Source: Limiplasma sp031549415 (lineage in GTDB: Bacteria; Bacillota; Clostridia; Christensenellales; Aristaeellaceae). From it: a DNA stretch of 34,917 nt. A program made the translations under genes and the position numbers. The stretch covers positions 1 to 34,917 of the forward strand of contig JAVBPU010000013.1 of the NCBI GenBank assembly GCA_031549415.1, written 5' to 3'. Positions 15,978 to 22,529 of the stretch are shown piece by piece. Every line of letters begins with the position of its first letter. The first letter of the stretch is position 1. The notes below the pieces were generated by a model, which saw only the letters and a program-made list of their open reading frames with translations, did not search any database and was not told the DNA's origin.

Positions 15978-16811
15978 ATGCGCACCATAGCCGAACTGCT
16001 TACCGCAGCCCAGGAGCAAAATACCTCCCTGGGCCAGGTGGCCCTTTTGTGGCAAATGGAAAAAAGCGGCCAGAGCCAGCAGGCCCTCCGGGCGAAAATG
16101 AACGAGGCCCTGGCCGTGATGCGGGCCAGCGTGCAGGCCGGGCTGGACCCGGCCCTGCGCTCCGTCAGCGGCATGGTGGGCGGCGGCGCGGCCAAAATGG
16201 CGGCTCCTGCCCAGGCGGGCCGCTTTGGCATGCTCAGCAAGGCGGCGGCCTATGCCCTTTCCGTGGCGGAAAGCAATGCCTGCATGGGGAAAATCGTAGC
16301 GGCCCCTACGGCGGGCAGCTGCGGCATTTTGCCTGGAGCCCTGCTGGCGGCCCAGGAAGAAATGGGCTTTACTGATGACGCCCTGTTGCTAGCGTTGTTT
16401 GCCGCTGCCGCCGTGGGCAGGGTGATTGCGCTGAACGCCACCATCAGCGGCGCGGAGGGCGGCTGTCAGGCCGAGTGCGGCGCGGCGGCGGCCATGGCGG
16501 CGGCGGCCCTGGCGCAGCTGTATGCAGGCACGCCAGCGCAGGCCTGCGACGCGGCGGGCTTTGCCCTGATGAACACCATGGGCCTGGTCTGTGACCCGGT
16601 GCACGGCCTGGTGGAGGTGCCCTGCGTGTACCGCAACGTGGGCGGCGTGTCCCAGGCCATGGCGGCGGCGCAGATGGCCCTGGCTGGCGTTTCCTGCCCC
16701 ATCCCCTGCGACCAGCTGATTTTGGCCATGAAAGACGTGGGCGACTGCATGCCCCCCAGCCTCCGGGAAACCGGCGAGGGTGGCTGCGCCGCCTGTGGAA
16801 GCTGCGGGTAA
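15978..16811 (+). CDS. sdaAA: L-serine dehydratase, iron-sulfur alpha subunit
   Basis: This 277-residue subunit carries the cluster and active site. Cysteines expected to hold the [4Fe-4S] cluster occur in SNACMGKIVAAPTAGSCGI and in the last residues GGCAACGSCG. Other landmarks are EGGCQAECGAAAAMAAAAL in part, and CDPVHGLVEVPCVYRN. Length equals that of alpha subunits in the two-subunit Firmicute enzyme. The Cys-rich tail reaches the stop, so the gene is complete. It is the fifth gene in a tight run starting at the tyrosine T-box. No clear terminator follows; a G/C-rich stem (16830-16850) lacks a T run. Confidence 0.95.
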   Translation: MRTIAELLTAAQEQNTSLGQVALLWQMEKSGQSQQALRAKMNEALAVMRASVQAGLDPALRSVSGMVGGGAAKMAAPAQAGRFGMLSKAAAYALSVAESNACMGKIVAAPTAGSCGILPGALLAAQEEMGFTDDALLLALFAAAAVGRVIALNATISGAEGGCQAECGAAAAMAAAALAQLYAGTPAQACDAAGFALMNTMGLVCDPVHGLVEVPCVYRNVGGVSQAMAAAQMALAGVSCPIPCDQLILAMKDVGDCMPPSLRETGEGGCAACGSCG

Positions 16812-16880
16812 GGAATCCGGGCCAGGGGCATCTGGGCACCCCTGACCAGAGATTTGGTAAGGAATGAGAATTCCCCTGTG

Positions 16881-16909
16881 TTTTCAAATCCATTGGAGTA
16901 TGCTATAAT
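16881..16909 (+). promoter_or_regulatory. Promoter of plsY
   Basis: TTTTCA (16881-16886), a 17-base spacer, and an extended -10 TGCTATAAT (TATAAT at 16904-16909). It resembles the trkA promoter in its TGC extension and weak -35. It lies 54 bases before the plsY start. Confidence 0.7.
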
Positions 16910-16962
16910 GGCGCGGAACCCTTTCCAAGATTCTATGCCACCATTCCAAAAAGGAGACCTTC

Positions 16963-17586
16963 ATGCGAGAAATCTTGTTATCCGTTGCCGTTGCGGCCAT
17001 TGCCTATTTGCTTGGCTGCATTTCCACCGGCCTTCTCATTGCCCGGGGCACCGGGGTGAACCTGCGGCAGGAGGGCAGCAAAAACACCGGGGCCAGCAAT
17101 GTGCTGCGGGTGCTGGGCCTCAAAAAAGGCCTTCTCACCTTCCTGGGGGATTTTTTAAAGGCCATCCTGGCCTGCTGGGCCGGTAGTCTGCTTCTTCCCG
17201 GCAGCCCCTTTGGCATTCCCGGTTTTGGCTCCATGCTGGGCGGGCTGTTTGTAGTGCTGGGCCACAACTGGCCTGTTTTCTTCGGCTTTCAGGGCGGCAA
17301 AGGCGTAGCCTGCTCCGCCGCCGTTATTTTCTTTGTAAACCCCCTGCTGGGGATTCTTTCCATCCTGATCTGCGTGGGGGTCATCAGCCTAACCAAATTC
17401 ATCAGCCTGGGCAGCATGGTGATGCTCCTGTGCTATGCCATTTTGATGAACATCACCCACTGGGGCCAGTGGTTCCCCTGCCTGTGGTCCATTGTATTGT
17501 TTGGGCTGTGCGTGTACCGCCACCGCACCAACATCCAGCGGCTGGTGAATGGTACTGAAAACAAAATTGGACAAAAAGCGAGATAA
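16963..17586 (+). CDS. plsY: Glycerol-3-phosphate acyltransferase PlsY
   Basis: This 207-residue membrane protein has about five hydrophobic segments. The PlsY motifs are present: SKNTGASNVLRVLG (about residues 38-51), GDFLKA and VVLGHNWPVFFGFQGGKGVA in the second loop. PlsY transfers an acyl group from acyl phosphate to glycerol-3-phosphate, the first step of membrane phospholipid synthesis. The ATG at 16963 follows AAAAGGAG by 7 bases. It has its own promoter and stands alone between the T-box operon and a convergent cluster, followed by an intergenic region rich in palindromes. Confidence 0.95.
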   Translation: MREILLSVAVAAIAYLLGCISTGLLIARGTGVNLRQEGSKNTGASNVLRVLGLKKGLLTFLGDFLKAILACWAGSLLLPGSPFGIPGFGSMLGGLFVVLGHNWPVFFGFQGGKGVACSAAVIFFVNPLLGILSILICVGVISLTKFISLGSMVMLLCYAILMNITHWGQWFPCLWSIVLFGLCVYRHRTNIQRLVNGTENKIGQKAR

Positions 17587-17614
17587 TACTCATTCCAAGC
17601 CTTAACGCTACACC

Positions 17615-17854
17615 GTCCGGGCTCTGCCCGGACCCGCATAAGCTAGAAATGGGCTCCGTTTGCTTATGTGAATTTGAGTTACACCATACTGGGCCAACCC
17701 GCCATGTCTTTCTTGGCCGCACAAGAGCAAACGCGCTATAGCCAGTGTCTGGGAGGGGTCCGGGGTGTCCCCGGGCGGGGAGGGGGTGCGGAGGGGATCG
17801 CTAAGGGGAGGTCCAAGGGGGAACCTCGCCGGTCCCCCTAGACCTCCCCTTAGC
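17615..17854. repeat. Intergenic palindromes between convergent plsY and lplA
   Basis: The 303-base gap holds no gene I can support. It has three stem-loops. GTCCGGGC/GCCCGGAC with loop TCT is at 17615-17633. CCGGGG/CCCCGG with loop TGT is at 17760-17774. A long near-perfect inverted repeat has arms of about 22 bases starting GCTAAGGGGAGGTC (17800-17822) and mirrored at 17833-17854. The sequence between 17750 and 17860 is strongly G-rich on this strand. The long repeat could stop transcription from both sides, although no T run follows; it could equally be a dispersed intergenic element. Confidence 0.75.
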
Positions 17855-17889
17855 ATCGTTTCCTGTTGAACCACAGCTTGTTACAGCTT

Positions 17890-18909
17890 CTATAAGCTTG
17901 TTGGCGACCCGTCCCCTTCCCCAAACAGCGCGTCCAGCAGCGCTTCCTTGGGCACCTGGGTCATCACCCGGGCCACCAGGTCCTCCGGCAGGGCTTTTTC
18001 CACGGCGGCCCGGTCCCAGGGCAACCCCTGCAAAAGCGTTTCCAGCTCGCTCACCGGGGCCACGCCAAAGAAATCGCCAGTGAGCCGCACCCGGTCCACG
18101 GTATCGTCATGCCTGACAACCCAGGCCTCAACGGTGCCGCCGGGGGTGCGCACCGCGCCCCTGCGCTCCGCCCCGCGCCAAGCCCCGTCGGTCCAAGCCA
18201 TGCTTTGGTACTTCTCCCGGTAAAGGCGGTCTATCTCCCCCACCGCCTCCGGGGAATATTCCATGGGTTCATACTGGCCCTCCGCCAGCAGCAAGGCGCG
18301 TAAGCTGTCCATGAAGGCCAGCACGTCCATGGGTCTTTCCGGGGTGGACAGCCACTGGCTCAGGTTGGCCACCCGGGAGGCCACCGAGGCGATGCCCTTG
18401 CTTTTGTATTTGGCTTCGTTCACCCGCAGCACCGAGGCCATGCGGCTCAAATCCGCCGAGAACAGCAAAGTGCCATGGTACAGGGAACGGCCCTGCATGA
18501 TGGTGTGGGCGCAGCCGGAGACCTTTTTTCCGTCCACCAGCAAATCATTGCGGCCGGAGAGGGATGCCTCCACGCCCATTTGGGCCAGCGCCTTCACCAG
18601 CGGCCGGGCGAAGGCCGCAAAATCGGCGCTGCGGCTGCCGTCGTCCTTTGCGATGTAGGTATAATTCACATTGCCCAGGTCGTGGAACACCGCGCCGCCG
18701 CCGGTCAGCCGCCGCACCACCGCGATGCCGCTTTGGTTGGCCACCTCCATGTCCACTTCGCTGTGCAAATCCTGGTTGCGGCCAATGATCACGGAGCGGT
18801 CATTGCGCCAAAGGGTGGCAAAGCTCTCCTGCCTCCGGGTCAGCAAATACTCCTCCGCCGCCAGGTTCCAGGCCGGAACCGTGCGGGGGTTATCCATCCA
18901 TTTGATCAT
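17890..18909 (-). CDS. lplA: Lipoate-protein ligase
   Basis: This 339-residue ligase attaches lipoate to lipoyl domains by way of lipoyl-AMP. The fold signature RRLTGGGAVFHDLGN (residues 66-80) and the segment GRNDLLVDGKKVSG with its catalytic lysine (about residue 128/129) are present. It has both the catalytic part and a C-terminal accessory domain (from about residue 250), as in full-length LplA. It begins at ATG 18909, overlapping the PHP gene stop as ATGA. As last gene of a cluster encoding an E1/E2/E3 complex, it most likely lipoylates the E2 encoded at 26461-27786. Confidence 0.92.
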   Translation of the reverse strand: MIKWMDNPRTVPAWNLAAEEYLLTRRQESFATLWRNDRSVIIGRNQDLHSEVDMEVANQSGIAVVRRLTGGGAVFHDLGNVNYTYIAKDDGSRSADFAAFARPLVKALAQMGVEASLSGRNDLLVDGKKVSGCAHTIMQGRSLYHGTLLFSADLSRMASVLRVNEAKYKSKGIASVASRVANLSQWLSTPERPMDVLAFMDSLRALLLAEGQYEPMEYSPEAVGEIDRLYREKYQSMAWTDGAWRGAERRGAVRTPGGTVEAWVVRHDDTVDRVRLTGDFFGVAPVSELETLLQGLPWDRAAVEKALPEDLVARVMTQVPKEALLDALFGEGDGSPTSL

Positions 18910-20156
18910 TTCATATCCTTATAATAGGCCACGCGCTTGGCAAAGGGAATGGCGCTGCGCATAAAGCCTTTTGTTAGGTCCTTTGTGGCGGCCTGCTCGT
19001 GGTGGATCAGCGCCCAGGTGGTGTCAAACAGGTTGCTGAACATGGGGTCCCGCATGGCTTTGCAAATGAAGCCCTGGCGGGGGGAGTTGATGTCCTCGCC
19101 GCTGATTTGCAGCATCTGGTACTGGTCGCACAGTGCCCGTACGCGCCGGATCTGCTCCATGGTGTTGCGGGAGGGCATGTAGGACAGGGCGCGGATGCTG
19201 ATCACGTCCAGAATGGCAAACAGCTCGTCCAGGTAGGAATCCTCAAAGACCTGGGCCTTTTTGTCCCCGGTGACGGAAACCGTCACGTCCCCCAGGTAGG
19301 GATAGGTGGCGATGATGCCGTTGGCGTCCGCAAAGCGCACCGCCTCGCGGATGTCCGGGCATTCCTCAATGCCTGCGGGAATGTAGAACTGCTCCACCAG
19401 GTTCCCCTTGAGCAGGCCCAAAAGGTCGTACTCGTAGTAGGGATTCTGGGGGTCCAGCAGCTGGGCCTCCGCGCTGCCGGACACGGGCAGCACGGTCTGT
19501 AAGAAGCCCACCAGGCCCGCCCCCTTGCCATGGGCCGCCACCAGCTTCAGGGCGGCGGCGTACAGCAGGTGCCGCTCCGTGACGGAGCCGCCGTCCGCCT
19601 GCTGGGACAGGGGCAAAACGTCCTGGTCATAGTCCAGGGTAATGCCCAGCAAGGCCCCGATGCGCTGGCACATGGCCCGGTTGCGCTGGCCCCGGGCCAC
19701 GCCCACGGGCCGCAGGTACTCGATCACCGCATCAATGCGGGTGTGGGGCGCCCCATGGAAGGTGAGGTAGGAAACCCCCGCCTGGTCCGGGTTGTTGGTG
19801 CGGCGGGTGCCCAGGGGCGTGCAGGTGTGGGTCACCCGCAGCTCAAAGCCAATGGTGGTGGGAAAATCCATGATCTTGCCCGCCTCAATAAACTCCCGGG
19901 CGCCGGAGAGGGAATCATGGTCCACAATGCCGGCGGTGCAAAGGCCTGCCATATAGGCCATCCACACCGCCTTGGTGGGCGAATAGGGCGAAAAGGAATA
20001 GGTGGTGTGGATGTGGTTGTTCACATCCCGGCCGGTTTCTGGCCGCTGGAGCTTGCCAGCGTCCAGCAGCCCGCGCAGCTCTTTTAGGGCTGCCAGCCGC
20101 TCTTCCCTGGTGGCCGCGTTCAGTCGTTCCACCGCGCTTTTTGCAATGCTGTCCAT
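18906..20156 (-). CDS. PHP-domain metal-dependent hydrolase
   Basis: This 416-residue protein has an N-terminal PHP metal site: NNHIHTTYS (His48, His50), then GIVDHDSLSG (Asp79, His80, Asp81) and later GFELRVTHT. PHP proteins are phosphatases or phosphoesterases that use a two- or three-metal cluster. This one is longer than simple PHP phosphatases such as histidinol phosphatase (about 270 residues), and the middle (about residues 150-290) is not recognised. The C-terminal part (ISGEDINSPRQGF) may complete the metal site. The start has AAGGAGGG close upstream, overlapping the SDR stop region (12-base gap). Context suggests dephosphorylation or hydrolysis of an intermediate in the cluster's pathway, but the substrate is unknown. 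Confidence 0.8.
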   Translation of the reverse strand: MDSIAKSAVERLNAATREERLAALKELRGLLDAGKLQRPETGRDVNNHIHTTYSFSPYSPTKAVWMAYMAGLCTAGIVDHDSLSGAREFIEAGKIMDFPTTIGFELRVTHTCTPLGTRRTNNPDQAGVSYLTFHGAPHTRIDAVIEYLRPVGVARGQRNRAMCQRIGALLGITLDYDQDVLPLSQQADGGSVTERHLLYAAALKLVAAHGKGAGLVGFLQTVLPVSGSAEAQLLDPQNPYYEYDLLGLLKGNLVEQFYIPAGIEECPDIREAVRFADANGIIATYPYLGDVTVSVTGDKKAQVFEDSYLDELFAILDVISIRALSYMPSRNTMEQIRRVRALCDQYQMLQISGEDINSPRQGFICKAMRDPMFSNLFDTTWALIHHEQAATKDLTKGFMRSAIPFAKRVAYYKDMK

Positions 20157-20168
20157 CCGTCTCCCTCC

Positions 20169-21206
20169 TTAGCTGAGCATGTTCTGGCCGCCGGTGACCG
20201 GAATGGCTTGCCCCGTCTCATATTTCTGCTCCACACAGTACAGGATGGCCCGGGCCACGTCCACGGGGAAGCAGCCCCGGTTCATGGGCACCTTGGCCTC
20301 ATAAAACCGCTTCACATCCTCGGTGTTCTTGGCCCCCGGCACCTTGCCGGAGTGTAAGTACTGCACAAACAGGCCCTTTTCCGGGTGCATCCACAGCGGC
20401 CCTTCCAGGTAGTTGCCCGGGCAGATGGCATTCACCTTGATGCCGTCGGTCACCAGCTCCTTGGCAAAGGACTGGGTGAGGCCAATGCCGCCAAACTTGC
20501 TGCCCGCGTAGGCGAAGTTCTTCACCGAGCCTTCCAGGCCCGATTTGGAGTTGATCTGGATGATGTCCCAGGTGCCCTCCGGGCTGCACTGGCGTTGCAG
20601 GCGCATCACCCGGGCGGCGTACTTGGCGCAGAGGAAAAAGGCCGTGTAGTTCACCTTGGTTACCAGCTCAAAGGTCTTGACCTCCATGTCCTCCAGGCCG
20701 CCGGAGATGGCGATGCCCGCGTTGGCCACAAACAAGTCCAGGCCACCAAAGGCCTGCACCGTGGCCTCCACCATCTGCCGCACCGAGTCCTCCTGGCCCA
20801 CATCGCAGGCCACGGCAATGGCCGTGCCCGCGCCGTACCGCTCATTGGCCCGGTCCGCGTTTTGCTGGGCCAGCTCCAGGTTGAGGTCCGCGTAGGTCAT
20901 GAAGCAGCCCTGTTGCAATAGTTCCCCGGCGATGCCCTCCCCAAAGCCCTGGGCGCTGCCGGTGACGATGACGATCTTGCCTTGCAGCCGCCCGGGCCTT
21001 TCAGGCTGGCTGAGGGAAAAGGTGCCAACCCCAGCCACGGAGACCTTTTCCGGCCTCTGGGCGGGCAGGGCAGTAAGCAGCGCGGGCACGTCCCCGGCCT
21101 GGAGAGGGGTACCCTCCAGGTCCTGGGTCAAAAACCGAACCACGGGGGCAGATTCCCCCTGGGCATACCTCTGCCGGATCACCGGCCCAGCGGTTAAACG
21201 ATCCAT
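20169..21206 (-). CDS. Short-chain dehydrogenase/reductase with N-terminal extension
   Basis: This 345-residue protein has a classical SDR core from about residue 76. It includes the cofactor loop TGSAQGFGEG (82-91), ANAGIA, INSKSG with the catalytic Ser, and the YAGSK active-site Tyr/Lys. CPGNYLEGPLW and the VTGGQN ending resemble sorbitol-6-phosphate 2-dehydrogenase-like SDRs. About 75 extra residues precede the core and contain VSVAGVGTFSL. That could be a remnant of, or linker from, the aldolase-SDR fusions of sugar-phosphate metabolism; this is a weak inference. The ATG at 21206 has GGGAG about 10 bases upstream. It lies between the PHP and zinc dehydrogenase genes in the same operon. 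Confidence 0.82.
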   Translation of the reverse strand: MDRLTAGPVIRQRYAQGESAPVVRFLTQDLEGTPLQAGDVPALLTALPAQRPEKVSVAGVGTFSLSQPERPGRLQGKIVIVTGSAQGFGEGIAGELLQQGCFMTYADLNLELAQQNADRANERYGAGTAIAVACDVGQEDSVRQMVEATVQAFGGLDLFVANAGIAISGGLEDMEVKTFELVTKVNYTAFFLCAKYAARVMRLQRQCSPEGTWDIIQINSKSGLEGSVKNFAYAGSKFGGIGLTQSFAKELVTDGIKVNAICPGNYLEGPLWMHPEKGLFVQYLHSGKVPGAKNTEDVKRFYEAKVPMNRGCFPVDVARAILYCVEQKYETGQAIPVTGGQNMLS

Positions 21207-21236
21207 ATGGGTTCATCTCCCGTTCATTCGTTAGCC

Positions 21237-22502
21237 TTAGATGGCCTTTGCGTGGGCCAGCAGGTACTTTTCGCAGGCCGGGGACCAAAGCCCGTTGTTC
21301 TTTCCGGTCAGCTTGGCCAGCTCCGCAAGCATCGGGTCCTTTTCGCCCAGGGCCGCAAAATCGGCGATGGCCGTCAGGGGCATGTCAATCTGGTTGTAAA
21401 TCAGCTTCTTGCCGCCGGGGATCTTGGGCAGGTTCTTGGTGGTGTCAATCACCGCGTTCAACCCGCCCACATGGGTCACCATGGTGGAGGGGTCGATCTT
21501 CCCGGCGGCGATCATGTCCATGGACTCAATCATGTCATCGGTGTTGCCGCCGCTGTTGCCCGTCACATGGGTGGCCATGTAATGGGCGTTGTAGAAGTTG
21601 AACTTGGCAGAGAAAGTGGGGTCCGAGGGGCCCGCGAAGAAGTTCAAGCAGCCGTCGTAGCGCAAAATGGCGTCCGCCTGCTCCACCACCGCGGACACCG
21701 GGGCAAACACATACACATCGTCATAGCCTTCGCCGCCGGACAGCTCCCGAAGGTGCGCGGCCACATCCGGCACCTTGCTGGTGTTGGTGTACACCAGCTT
21801 CACGCCATTCTTTTTCGCGTCCTCCACGGTGAGCAAAGAGGCGGCCCGCTCCAGCCGGGCGTCGTCAATGTCCGTCACCACCAGCAGCCCCGGGCGGCGG
21901 CCTGAGTGCAGCGCGTAGTCAATAGCGCCCAGGCCCATGGGGCCCACCCCCGCCAGCAGCGCCATGTTGCCGCCCTTCACAATGCCCATCTCATGGGTAT
22001 AGCTGCCCGCCGTGGTATGGTAGTTCACATGGTAGCCGCCCACGATGCAGCTCATGGGCTCCGCCAACGAGCCGTGGTAAAAGGCCTCCCCCGGGAAGGG
22101 CAGCAGGCAGCCCCGGGCCATCACCACATTGGGGATGACCACATAGGTGGCCGCGCCCCCAATGTACTGGAAGCTGTATCCCGGCGAGGCATGCACATTG
22201 GAGGGGTCGTTGAGGGCGGGCTGGATAAAGAACCGGTCCCCGGCCCTGAACTGGTGCTGCCACTTGGCCCCCACCTCCACCAGCTCGCCGCAGAACTCGT
22301 GGCCGATGATGATGGGATGGGTGGCCACATCATCCGGCACCCGCTTATGGTCCGCGCCCTGCATGGTGGCCTTGTAGGAGGACATGCAGATGCTGTCGGA
22401 AATGATGCGGGCCAGAATCTCGTCGTCTTTTAGCGCCGGAAGCTCAAACTCCTCCAGGCGCAGGTCCTCTTTGCCATATAAGCGTACCGCTTTGGTTTTC
22501 AT
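21237..22502 (-). CDS. Zinc-type medium-chain dehydrogenase (sorbose-1-phosphate reductase-like)
   Basis: This 421-residue MDR-family enzyme has the catalytic-zinc ligands in SDSICMSSYK (Cys39) and GHEFCGELVEVG (His68-Glu69). The cofactor-binding motif is LAGVGPMGLGA, followed by an acidic strand end (VVTDID). The usual four-cysteine structural zinc lobe is absent. Overall sequence reminds me of the L-sorbose-1-phosphate reductase group, which interconverts ketose and polyol phosphates; this is recognition from memory, not a search. AAAGGAG lies 5 bases before the ATG. It sits between E1 and the SDR, so a two-step polyol/ketose interconversion by these two dehydrogenases is plausible. Confidence 0.82.
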   Translation of the reverse strand: MKTKAVRLYGKEDLRLEEFELPALKDDEILARIISDSICMSSYKATMQGADHKRVPDDVATHPIIIGHEFCGELVEVGAKWQHQFRAGDRFFIQPALNDPSNVHASPGYSFQYIGGAATYVVIPNVVMARGCLLPFPGEAFYHGSLAEPMSCIVGGYHVNYHTTAGSYTHEMGIVKGGNMALLAGVGPMGLGAIDYALHSGRRPGLLVVTDIDDARLERAASLLTVEDAKKNGVKLVYTNTSKVPDVAAHLRELSGGEGYDDVYVFAPVSAVVEQADAILRYDGCLNFFAGPSDPTFSAKFNFYNAHYMATHVTGNSGGNTDDMIESMDMIAAGKIDPSTMVTHVGGLNAVIDTTKNLPKIPGGKKLIYNQIDMPLTAIADFAALGEKDPMLAELAKLTGKNNGLWSPACEKYLLAHAKAI

Positions 22503-22529
22503 ATTGGCTCCTTTCTATGGGCGGAAGGG

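Noticed and set aside
16826..16852. Terminator after sdaAA
   Set aside because: A GGCCAGGGG/CCCCTGACC stem is present but no T run follows.
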